Shown one piece after another: positions 8,954-15,972 of a stretch of DNA of 64,000 bases. This DNA is from Candidatus Levyibacteriota bacterium (GTDB lineage: Bacteria; Patescibacteria; Microgenomatia; Levybacterales; UBA12049): positions 1-64,000 of the forward strand of contig JACPGP010000030.1 in the NCBI GenBank assembly GCA_016182425.1, given 5' to 3'. The first letter of the stretch is position 1. Every line of letters starts with the position of its first letter. The notes beneath the pieces were generated by a model. The model did no database searches and was not told where the DNA came from. It was given only the letters and a program-made list of their open reading frames with translations. Position numbers and translations under genes: made by a program.

Positions 8954-11059
8954 ATGAGAAGAAGACGACATTCCTATAGGAGAAGACGGCTGATTCGATT
9001 CAAGCTACGTAGAGAAACGGTTTACACTATTTTGGCTTTTTTCCTGTTTTTTAGCGGTGTGTTGTTGTTACTGTCGTTTTTAAGAAGTGATGAGTCGTTT
9101 GCGGTTTTTAATACAACTCTTAGATATTATTTTGGCAGCGTAGCGTTTTTTTTTCCGCTGATGCTTATTTTTTTTTCCTTTCTTCTTTTTCGATTGCATA
9201 TGTTTTTGTCGCGCCCCAACATTGCTATTGGATTTTTTCTTTTTTTTGTTGGGCTCTCGGCCGTCACCAAAAGCGGCGCTTTTGGTACAACGCTCTTTCT
9301 TTTGATATCTTCGATATTGACAGATGTTGGTAGTTACACTGTTTTTCTGATGGGGATTTTGGTGGGAATTGTCGTATTTTTTGACACTTCGGTTGACGAG
9401 ATGGTTCAATTTGGCGGCCTTGCTCTTCGTACTTTGCGCCGATTGTTTCCTAGAAATCTCCTGTCGTTTTTTAAGACCGATAATAAACCATTTGTGCTTC
9501 GTAATAAGCAACTCTCCATAAAAGGGGTGCCTCAGCGCGAGTCACCAGTCCCTGCCGTGGTAAAGAAGGAGCCGGTAATTCTGGCTGATACCTTGGTAGC
9601 AAACCAGTTGCTCAAAGATGGTATTTGGGAGTATCCTGCTTTATCTTTACTTTCCGATAGCTCTGGGCAAAAAGCAGATACGGGAGATGTTAAAAAAGTG
9701 GCTTCGGTTATCGAGAAGACCTTGCAGAGTTTTGGCATTGGTGCACGGGTAGTGGAAGTCAATGTGGGACCAGCGGTGACGCAGTATGCCTTAGAGATTG
9801 CCCTGGGTACAAAAGTTTCAAAAATTACCTCTCTTTCCAACGATTTGGCTCTGGCCACAGAGGCTCCCACAGGGCAGATTCGTATCGAAGCGCCCATCCC
9901 GGGACGAAATCTCGTTGGCATAGAGATTCCCAATAGATCTTTGGAGGTAGTGACCTTAAAGACTATGCTATCCTCAAGTGCCATGCAAAAAAGTAAGTCA
10001 AAACTGACCGTGGCATTGGGACTTGATGTGTCTGGTAATCCCATGGTGGCCGATATCGCCAAAATGCCCCACGTCCTAATTGCCGGAACCACTGGTTCTG
10101 GAAAGTCGGTTATGATGAACTCGTTTATCTCCTCTTTTCTTTTTCGGGCGTCACCTTCTGAAATAAAGCTAATCCTGATTGATCCTAAACGGGTGGAGTT
10201 AACAGGCTACAACGGCATACCGCATCTTCTAACTCCGGTGATTGTGGAAGTGGAGAAAATTCTTTCGTCTCTGCGCTGGGCCATGGGAGAAATGGACCGG
10301 CGGTATAAACTGTTTGCCGAACGAGGGGTGCGCAATATCGATGCTTATAACGAGCTCTCCGGTTTTCAGGCCCTGCCATACATTTTAATACTTGTTGACG
10401 AGTTGGCCGATCTGATGGCCTATGCACCTGTGGAAGTTGAAGATGCTATTGCGCGGCTGGCGCAGATGGCCAGAGCCACGGGCATCCACCTGATAGTTGC
10501 TACACAGAGGCCGTCTGTTGATGTTATTACAGGGCTTATTAAGGCAAACATCCCCTGCAGAATTGCTTTTAATGTTTCCTCGATGATTGACTCGCGGGTT
10601 ATCATAGATACCCCGGGAGCCGAGAAACTGCTTGGCCGGGGGGATATGCTTTATATTCCACCCGATCAGGCCAAACCCACTCGTATTCAAGGAACGTTTG
10701 TTTCGGACAAAGAGGTAAGAAGGCTGGTTGATTACCTTAAGTCAAAGTCGCCGGTAGTAGAATATACAGAGGAGGTAACATCGCAAGTGCTGCCGCTCAA
10801 AAAAGGAGCGGCGTCAAGTGGGACAGCGGATGGGAAGGATACGTTATTTGAGGAGGCCATCCGAGTAGTTTGTCAGTATGATCGGGCGTCGGCCTCGCTT
10901 TTGCAGCGAAGACTCTCTGTTGGGTATGCGCGTGCGGCTCGAATATTAGACCAGCTTGAAGCAGCAGGTATTGTTGGTCACGGAGAGGGATCAAAACCTC
11001 GTGATGTGCTGGTTAGAAATGCGGAAGAGTTTATTGCAGGAATGCATGATCAGCAATGA
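8954..11059 (+). CDS. ftsK: DNA translocase FtsK/SpoIIIE
   Basis: FtsK pumps chromosomal DNA through the closing septum during division. The 701-residue protein has a basic N terminus, about four membrane segments between residues 22 and 145, a linker, and the motor. Walker A GTTGSGKS is at 378-385 and Walker B ILILVDELADL near 477-487; the conserved ARATGIHLIVATQRPSVDVI segment follows. A winged-helix gamma domain at the C terminus (about 625-690) would read DNA orientation sequences. TATGAT at 8936-8941 lies 12 nt before the ATG and may be a -10 box. Its stop overlaps the next start in ATGA, linking division and cell-shape functions. Confidence 0.95.
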   Translation: MRRRRHSYRRRRLIRFKLRRETVYTILAFFLFFSGVLLLLSFLRSDESFAVFNTTLRYYFGSVAFFFPLMLIFFSFLLFRLHMFLSRPNIAIGFFLFFVGLSAVTKSGAFGTTLFLLISSILTDVGSYTVFLMGILVGIVVFFDTSVDEMVQFGGLALRTLRRLFPRNLLSFFKTDNKPFVLRNKQLSIKGVPQRESPVPAVVKKEPVILADTLVANQLLKDGIWEYPALSLLSDSSGQKADTGDVKKVASVIEKTLQSFGIGARVVEVNVGPAVTQYALEIALGTKVSKITSLSNDLALATEAPTGQIRIEAPIPGRNLVGIEIPNRSLEVVTLKTMLSSSAMQKSKSKLTVALGLDVSGNPMVADIAKMPHVLIAGTTGSGKSVMMNSFISSFLFRASPSEIKLILIDPKRVELTGYNGIPHLLTPVIVEVEKILSSLRWAMGEMDRRYKLFAERGVRNIDAYNELSGFQALPYILILVDELADLMAYAPVEVEDAIARLAQMARATGIHLIVATQRPSVDVITGLIKANIPCRIAFNVSSMIDSRVIIDTPGAEKLLGRGDMLYIPPDQAKPTRIQGTFVSDKEVRRLVDYLKSKSPVVEYTEEVTSQVLPLKKGAASSGTADGKDTLFEEAIRVVCQYDRASASLLQRRLSVGYARAARILDQLEAAGIVGHGEGSKPRDVLVRNAEEFIAGMHDQQ

Positions 11060-11691
11060 TTCGTCTTGGACAAAAACTGCGAGAAGAACGTATAAGAAAG
11101 GGATTTACTCTTGACGATGTTGTAAAAGCAACGAAAATTCGTTTCTCGTTTCTTTCGGCAATCGAAAAAGGAGATTATAAAAAGCTTCCCTCCCCCGCCT
11201 ACGCGCAGGGCTTTGTCAGAAACTACTGCGTTTTTTTGGGGTTGCCTCAAAAGGAGATGCTGGCTCTTTTTCGGCGGGAATTTGACGAGAAAAAAATATA
11301 TGGCGTGTTACCTGAGAGCTTTGCCAAAGAAGAAATTCCTACCAAACAGTTTTTCCTAAAGCCCGCGGTTATTGTTTATCTGTTCTTCTTTTTGGGCCTT
11401 ATCACCTACATTTTCTTCCAGTATAAATTTGCGATTATCAATCCTCCGTTAAGCCTGTCTTCTCCTAAAAACAACCAAGTTTTTACGACAAAAGAGGTAG
11501 AGGTTTCTGGAGAAACAGATTCCAGTGTGACAGTCTACGTTAATAATGTACCCGTATCCGTTGACGAAAACGGCACTTTCAGAAAAACCATAAGTGTCTT
11601 CCCCGGCAAAGAGATAATTACCATAAAAGCGGTCAGTCGTTTTGGCAAAGAAACAGTCATTAAGCGGCAGATCGAAGTAAAACCAAGTTAA
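11056..11691 (+). CDS. RodZ-like membrane protein with Ig-like domain
   Basis: The 211-residue product has an N-terminal HTH of the RodZ/HTH_25 type (residues about 1-75: LGQKLREERIRKGFTLDDV). A basic stretch follows, then one membrane helix (about 113-132) and an extracellular beta-sandwich domain (about 140-211). That domain resembles Ig-like or glucodextranase-B-type folds, with a PKNNQVFTTKEVEVSGETD start. RodZ proteins connect the MreB cytoskeleton to the wall machinery; no mreB is seen here, so the role is inferred from architecture. The start overlaps the ftsK stop by 4 nt, so the two are translationally coupled. Confidence 0.8.
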   Translation: MIRLGQKLREERIRKGFTLDDVVKATKIRFSFLSAIEKGDYKKLPSPAYAQGFVRNYCVFLGLPQKEMLALFRREFDEKKIYGVLPESFAKEEIPTKQFFLKPAVIVYLFFFLGLITYIFFQYKFAIINPPLSLSSPKNNQVFTTKEVEVSGETDSSVTVYVNNVPVSVDENGTFRKTISVFPGKEIITIKAVSRFGKETVIKRQIEVKPS

Positions 11692-11727
11692 TAACCTACA
11701 CTAAAGAAGAGTACCAAAAAGTATATT

Positions 11728-11746
11728 TTCCACCTTAGAGGTGGAA
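11728..11746. repeat. Perfect inverted repeat, possible bidirectional terminator
   Basis: TTCCACCT and AGGTGGAA form an 8-bp perfect stem with a 3-nt loop between two convergent genes, the RodZ-like gene and the retropepsin gene. Neither strand has a clear T-run after the stem, so intrinsic termination is uncertain. Confidence 0.5.
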
Positions 11747-11767
11747 TCCTATTGACACCTTGGGATT

Positions 11768-12178
11768 TTAGTTCTTAAATACCACAACGTGGGTTTTGAG
11801 AAAGGTTGTATCAAATGTTTCTAAAAAACCCAATCTTCCAAGTAAAGCAGGAACCTCATTTGTATCGAAAAAGGCAATCGGGACATCTCTTTCAAAGGGT
11901 CCAATTCTGGCTTTGATTTTTGATTTACAAAGATATATACTTTGTTCTCCTCCAATGCCAACCGTTGTGTCTTTCACGCAATCTTGTTCAAATGATATAC
12001 CTAAATCTTTTGAGAGATACGCTGGCAAGATAGTAAAATCAGCTCCCGTATCAACTACCATCCATGTATCTGTCCAAATATTCTCTTTTGCAGACTTGAA
12101 TGAAACTTTGGCTACTGGTCTTTTGACATTGCCAAAAAAACTTTTCCCAACGTTCTCGAAGGAAAATTTTACATCCAT
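11768..12178 (-). CDS. Retropepsin-like aspartic protease (module 1)
   Basis: This 136-residue protein carries the single-lobe aspartic protease signature VVDTGADFTILP (DTGA at 43-46) and a C-terminal LLGRLGF motif (near 112-118), the second hallmark of retroviral-type (clan AA) proteases. Such enzymes act as homodimers, each copy giving one catalytic Asp. No signal peptide or membrane segment is visible. Its ATG overlaps the end of the DUF5678 gene by exactly 10 nt, so translation is probably coupled. A second, diverged copy of the pair lies at 37.2-37.8 kb. Substrate unknown; a processing or regulatory protease is inferred. Confidence 0.82.
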   Translation of the reverse strand: MDVKFSFENVGKSFFGNVKRPVAKVSFKSAKENIWTDTWMVVDTGADFTILPAYLSKDLGISFEQDCVKDTTVGIGGEQSIYLCKSKIKARIGPFERDVPIAFFDTNEVPALLGRLGFLETFDTTFLKTHVVVFKN

Positions 12179-12375
12179 AAAATAAGTGAATGGGCTTTGG
12201 GGAGATAGGCTACTTCTGGTGTAACATGAGGATATTTTTCCCTAATTTTTTTGAGGATTTCAGAAGCACCCTCTCCAGTTTTTGCGGTATACACACGTCC
12301 TGCTGCTAAAATGACATGTTTTCCTCGGTAACGAGGATTTTTAAATATGTCCATCATAGAGATTTTCGTTTTCAT
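12169..12375 (-). CDS. DUF5678-like small protein (module 1)
   Basis: A 68-residue soluble protein with the pattern of DUF5678: NPRYRGKHVILAAGRVYTA near 13-31, a helical middle, and a final strand EVAYLPKAHSLIL. The function of this family is not established. It is the first gene of a two-gene operon; the retropepsin start lies inside its last codons (10-nt overlap). A promoter with TTTACA, a 17-bp spacer and TATACT sits 6 nt upstream, which would place the ATG at the transcription start. It may be a substrate, regulator or partner of the protease; this is inference. Confidence 0.75.
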   Translation of the reverse strand: MKTKISMMDIFKNPRYRGKHVILAAGRVYTAKTGEGASEILKKIREKYPHVTPEVAYLPKAHSLILWM

Positions 12376-12381
12376 GGCATC

Positions 12382-12410
12382 AGTATATACTAATTTTTTA
12401 TCTCTGTAAA
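12382..12410 (-). promoter_or_regulatory. Promoter of DUF5678-retropepsin module 1
   Basis: Reading the reverse strand, TTTACA (12410-12405), a 17-bp spacer and TATACT (12387-12382) end 6 nt before the ATG at 12375. The predicted transcription start coincides with the A of the ATG, so the mRNA would be leaderless. Confidence 0.7.
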
Positions 12411-12426
12411 CTATTCCAAAAACTTC

Positions 12427-12456
12427 TTGACACGGGAAGTCATTTGATGCTAACTT
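12427..12456 (+). promoter_or_regulatory. Promoter of the DUF948/YtxH-like pair
   Basis: A perfect TTGACA (12427-12432) is followed after 18 bp by TGC-TAACTT (12448-12456). The ATG lies 8 nt further at 12465. It is divergent from the module 1 promoter. Confidence 0.5.
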
Positions 12457-12464
12457 AGTAGTAT

Positions 12465-12734
12465 ATGATCGATACTGCCCAGGTGGTTTTACTTTTTGTA
12501 CTTCTCGTTTTAACGATTCTCGTTTTAGTGTTAGGAATTCAGGTGTTTTTTATCTTACGAGAATTGCGGCAAACAGTTTCAAAGGCAAATAAGGTACTTG
12601 ATGATGCAGGAGTAATTACTAAGAGCGTGTCTGGGCCGATAGCAACTATGTCTAGTCTGGCCACGGGTGTTAAAACAGGAGCGCTTATTGCAGGCTTACT
12701 TAAACGTAAGAAAAAGGAGAAACACAATGAATAG
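12465..12734 (+). CDS. DUF948-like small membrane protein
   Basis: The 89-residue product has one strong N-terminal membrane helix (about 7-30), then an amphipathic region (LRELRQTVSKANKVLDDAG), a second weakly hydrophobic stretch and a lysine-rich tail. This layout and the YtxH-like neighbour resemble the ytxG-ytxH arrangement of Gram-positives, in which YtxG is a DUF948 protein. Function in the family is poorly known; envelope stress or cell-surface roles have been suggested. Its stop overlaps the next start by 8 nt. Similarity is short, so family assignment is moderate. Confidence 0.6.
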   Translation: MIDTAQVVLLFVLLVLTILVLVLGIQVFFILRELRQTVSKANKVLDDAGVITKSVSGPIATMSSLATGVKTGALIAGLLKRKKKEKHNE

Positions 12735-12990
12735 CAATAATAACGGCGGTGGATTTTCTCACGGATTTCTTTTGGGAATAATTATTGGCGGTGGTGTCGT
12801 CTTTTTACTGGGAACAAAAAAAGGTAAAAAACTCTTAAAAACAATTACAGAAGAGGGTTTGGAAGGCATTGCCGAACTGGAAGATCTTGTCGAGGACGAG
12901 GCTTTGGAGCAAGAGGATACTCCTCCAGCAGAATCAAAAAGCGAAGAATCTCCCCGCCGCCTCTTCAAAGGCATTCCCAAAAAGAGTTAA
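12727..12990 (+). CDS. YtxH-like glycine-rich membrane protein
   Basis: The 87-residue protein starts at the ATG at 12727, preceded by AAGGAGA at 12714-12720. It has a glycine-rich membrane segment (GFLLGIIIGGGVVFLLG, about 11-27), then KKGKKLLK and an acidic helix, as in YtxH-family proteins. The C-terminal part is acidic and Ser/Pro-rich. It overlaps the preceding DUF948-like gene by 8 nt and meets mltG tail to tail, the two stops sharing 4 nt. A role in envelope maintenance is inferred from context only. Confidence 0.65.
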   Translation: MNSNNNGGGFSHGFLLGIIIGGGVVFLLGTKKGKKLLKTITEEGLEGIAELEDLVEDEALEQEDTPPAESKSEESPRRLFKGIPKKS

Positions 12991-13943
12991 AGTCCGTATT
13001 TGATAATGTTGGCGTCGTGTTCTTCCCGATCTTTCGCATAGTGATTGTTTCCTTGTTTGTCTGACAGGTAATAGAGATAGTTAGTTTTTGCTGGATTTGC
13101 TGCCGCGTTTAACGCGGCTAGTCCTGGATTGGCAATAGGGGTTGGTGGAAGGCTAGGGTTTCTATATGTATTGTATGGGGAATTAAAATCAATATCCTCT
13201 CTAGTTAATGCTTTTTTCCACCATGATTTTTCCGTTTGCTGATACCCAAGAGCATATTGAATTGTGGCATCTATATCAAGCTTCATGCCAATGTTTAGTC
13301 TATTGGTAATAACTGATGCCACCAGTAATCTATCTTGACTGTGTTTTGCTTCGCGTTCAACCAGGGAAGCAATAATGACAATATCATTTTTTGTAAAACC
13401 ATTTTTTCGTGTTTGAATTTGGACGTATTGTTTTTCGAAATTGTTTTTCATAATATTAACAATCAAATTAATATCAGCATTTTTGGGAATAAGATAAGTA
13501 TCTGGAAAAAGATATCCCTCATGTTTTACAAGTTCTTGCCTCCATGATTCTTGAAAGGAAGGAATTTTTTCTTTTAAGATATCTGCTATTTCTTCTGCTC
13601 GTTTTCCTTCGGGGATAGTGACCCATACATCAATGGTTCCATGTGTTAAATTTTCTGCAATTTCTCTTGTTGTCATAGAAGGTGAGAGACGAAAATCTCC
13701 TGCTTGAATTTTGCCATCAAATCCTTCTTTTTTAACTAGTAAGAAAAAGATGACGGGATCGCTGATGAGGTTTTCTTTTTTTAATTTATTGGCAATTTCT
13801 CGTACTCCAGCACCTTTTTCAACCACAAAGATGCGTGTTTTGGTATCGTTTGGATTTACCGAAGACAACCCGTTTTTCCACCAAAAAGCCAGGGCCGCAA
13901 AAGCTAGTATGATAATACCAAACACAATAGTTATTTTTTTCAT
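12987..13943 (-). CDS. mltG: Endolytic murein transglycosylase MltG (YceG-like)
   Basis: MltG cleaves nascent peptidoglycan glycan strands at the membrane and sets strand length. The 318-residue protein has an N-terminal membrane anchor (about 4-22), a LysM-like region (about 38-100) and the YceG catalytic domain. The active-site signature is IASLVEREA (191-199), followed by INTNRL-type and DIDATIQYALGY segments. The C-terminal PIANPGLAALNAAANPA segment is diagnostic. Length is normal (E. coli 340). It is the last gene of a reverse-strand group starting at alaS. The next gene upstream ends 6 nt before it. Confidence 0.93.
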   Translation of the reverse strand: MKKITIVFGIIILAFAALAFWWKNGLSSVNPNDTKTRIFVVEKGAGVREIANKLKKENLISDPVIFFLLVKKEGFDGKIQAGDFRLSPSMTTREIAENLTHGTIDVWVTIPEGKRAEEIADILKEKIPSFQESWRQELVKHEGYLFPDTYLIPKNADINLIVNIMKNNFEKQYVQIQTRKNGFTKNDIVIIASLVEREAKHSQDRLLVASVITNRLNIGMKLDIDATIQYALGYQQTEKSWWKKALTREDIDFNSPYNTYRNPSLPPTPIANPGLAALNAAANPAKTNYLYYLSDKQGNNHYAKDREEHDANIIKYGL

Positions 13944-13949
13944 GTTTCC

Positions 13950-15224
13950 TTATGAGAGCTCAAGAATCGGAAATTGCCGAAGCGAATCTTTTGCCTCCTG
14001 CAGATTATACACGGTTTCGCTGTAAAGTGTATAGAGCAGCTCATCCTTTTTTACCTGCTCGCCAATTTTCTTATGAAAAAAAATGCCGGCTCCTTTTTGC
14101 ATTGGGCTTCCCAGGATTTTGGCAACCATGGTGATATTTTTATTATGAATTTTTTTGACTGTTTTATGATTGGTGGCCCGTTGTTCGTAAGTAAATTTTC
14201 CAGCACATAGATCGTCGCTTGTGATATGGGGATTTCCGCCCTGCTCTTTGATGATCTCGCGCATTTTTTGCCAAGCACCGCCACTTTGTAAAATACGCTC
14301 TGCCCAAACAGCGCAGTTTTTGTAGGTTTTTTTAATCTGCTCTATTTTTGTTTTTGGAGCGTCATTAAGACAAAGCTCAAGAAGATTACTTGCCAGATAA
14401 AGACTTTTTTTCTCAAGTTCAAGCGGTCTGTCTGCTTTTTGCTCCAATACCTTAAGTCCATCTTTTGCTTCAAGCACAGGCCCAACGCCATTTCCAGCAG
14501 GCTCTTCAACCGCATTAATCAGCACGCGAATTTTTATGCCAAAGCGTTTGGCAAGCTGCTCAAATTTACTCTTGATGATCTCAGCGTCGCTTAACCTATG
14601 TACCTTGACAGTTGGGCCATAAGGAAGGTCAATAATAACATGCGTTGAACCAAAAGCTACCTTTTTTGCCATAATGGAAACTAAGATTTTATCATAGCTT
14701 TCAAAAAGCAGAGGCTCCTCGACTTTAATCATCACATCGTCAGCTGGCGCGATACGAAAACTGCCGCCCCACACAATGCACCCTTTAGTTTTTTTCACTA
14801 TATCGTAAATTTTTTTCTTCTCAAATATCACCGGCGCCAGTGTTTCCATGGTATCTGCTGTGCCACTGGGCGTAGTGATGGCGCGGGACGAGCTTTTGGG
14901 AATAGTAAAACCGGCTGCTGCTACAATAGGTACCACAATCAGCGTGGTGCGTGTTCCCGGCATGCCTCCTATTGAATGCTTGTCCGCAACTAAGCCACGA
15001 AACTTTAGTTTTTGCCCTGTTTCTACCATAGCTTTGGTCAAAAAATATATTTCGTCATTTGTAAAACCCTTGGCATATCCGGACGCGGCAAAATAAGTAG
15101 TTAAAATATCACCTAATCTATTCCTGGCGATTTCATCCATAATCGCGTAGATTTCTTGGTAGGTAAGTTTTTTTCCGACCAGTTTTTTTCTAATCGCATC
15201 GATGGCAATTTCTTTTTCGTCCAT
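13950..15224 (-). CDS. AMP phosphorylase/thymidine phosphorylase family protein, short N terminus
   Basis: The 424-residue protein belongs to the nucleoside phosphorylase II family. DKHSIGGMPGTRTTLIVVPIV and SSRAITTPSGTADTMETLAPV match archaeal AMP phosphorylases better than bacterial DeoA. AMP phosphorylase releases adenine and ribose-1,5-bisphosphate from AMP and phosphate, feeding the type III RuBisCO route known in some CPR and archaea. The archaeal N-terminal domain of about 80 residues is absent: the ATG at 15224 leads straight into the helical domain. An in-frame extension to 15368 would lie inside the sortase gene and looks unlike that domain. No RuBisCO or isomerase gene is in the window, so the physiological substrate is uncertain. 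Confidence 0.82.
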   Translation of the reverse strand: MDEKEIAIDAIRKKLVGKKLTYQEIYAIMDEIARNRLGDILTTYFAASGYAKGFTNDEIYFLTKAMVETGQKLKFRGLVADKHSIGGMPGTRTTLIVVPIVAAAGFTIPKSSSRAITTPSGTADTMETLAPVIFEKKKIYDIVKKTKGCIVWGGSFRIAPADDVMIKVEEPLLFESYDKILVSIMAKKVAFGSTHVIIDLPYGPTVKVHRLSDAEIIKSKFEQLAKRFGIKIRVLINAVEEPAGNGVGPVLEAKDGLKVLEQKADRPLELEKKSLYLASNLLELCLNDAPKTKIEQIKKTYKNCAVWAERILQSGGAWQKMREIIKEQGGNPHITSDDLCAGKFTYEQRATNHKTVKKIHNKNITMVAKILGSPMQKGAGIFFHKKIGEQVKKDELLYTLYSETVYNLQEAKDSLRQFPILELS

Positions 15225-15234
15225 AATGATTAAG

Positions 15235-15972
15235 TTAAATCGGCACCAGCCTTCCTCTGATAATGAGTCGTTTCCAAGTGGTGCCGGGAGGGGTACAAGT
15301 AACCAGGGTAAGATACGAACCATCAAAATTTTGCGAAAAAACAGATGTGTCGGTAGGATCAACCACAAAAATGGTTTTTACCTTGTATCGATACGAGACA
15401 CCCTCCAAAGTGGCGATAATCTCGTCATTTATTCTTAGTTTATAGGCATTTGCAAAAATCGTGGCGTAGTCGTTGGGATTAAAAAGTTGAGGAAGTGTGG
15501 AGTGTCCAAAGATAACCGCATTGCCGTTTTGAGGAGGCAGGCTTGTTCCCGGGTAGTGTACTAGATGATGGTTCAAATCATAATCGGTTGTTGAGACTAT
15601 AGCTTCTTTAATTCCCAAGGCGGGGATAGATAAATTATACCGCTCTACTTTTATGGCTGATTGGTTACTTTCTTTATTTTGATAGGAAGGAAACCAGTTT
15701 TGGGCATCTTTGTAATCAACGCCGTTTGCCATTTGCGATGCCCAAAACTTAAGGCTTTTAATAGTTTCTTCGGTGACTATGGTGGTTTTTGGAATTGGCG
15801 CGGTAATATCTTGCGAGGCAAATACCGGATCAAAATAAATGTGCCAGGAAAAAAGAGGAAACGATACGTAGCCTGCCATGCTTATTCCCAAGATAACAAG
15901 CACCAGCGCTAAGATGCGAAAGAGGAAGCGGCGATTTGCGCCCCCACCCCTTTTATAATAGTAGGCAGTCAT
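15235..15972 (-). CDS. Sortase family transpeptidase
   Basis: Sortases attach surface proteins to the cell envelope by cleaving a C-terminal sorting signal. The 245-residue protein has an N-terminal membrane anchor (about 16-36) and an extracellular sortase domain. The catalytic triad is visible: His157 in IFGHSTLP, Cys226 in TLVTCTPPGT and Arg239 in RLIIRGRL. The TLVTCTP motif fits classes D/E rather than class B. Its start overlaps the stop of the PilM/baseplate-J-like gene in ATGA, so the two are co-translated. No substrate with a sorting motif was recognised nearby. Confidence 0.9.
   Translation of the reverse strand: MTAYYYKRGGGANRRFLFRILALVLVILGISMAGYVSFPLFSWHIYFDPVFASQDITAPIPKTTIVTEETIKSLKFWASQMANGVDYKDAQNWFPSYQNKESNQSAIKVERYNLSIPALGIKEAIVSTTDYDLNHHLVHYPGTSLPPQNGNAVIFGHSTLPQLFNPNDYATIFANAYKLRINDEIIATLEGVSYRYKVKTIFVVDPTDTSVFSQNFDGSYLTLVTCTPPGTTWKRLIIRGRLVPI

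Noticed and set aside
15225..15368. N-terminal extension of the AMP phosphorylase to 15368
   Set aside because: It lies wholly inside the sortase gene in another frame and does not resemble the archaeal N-terminal domain.
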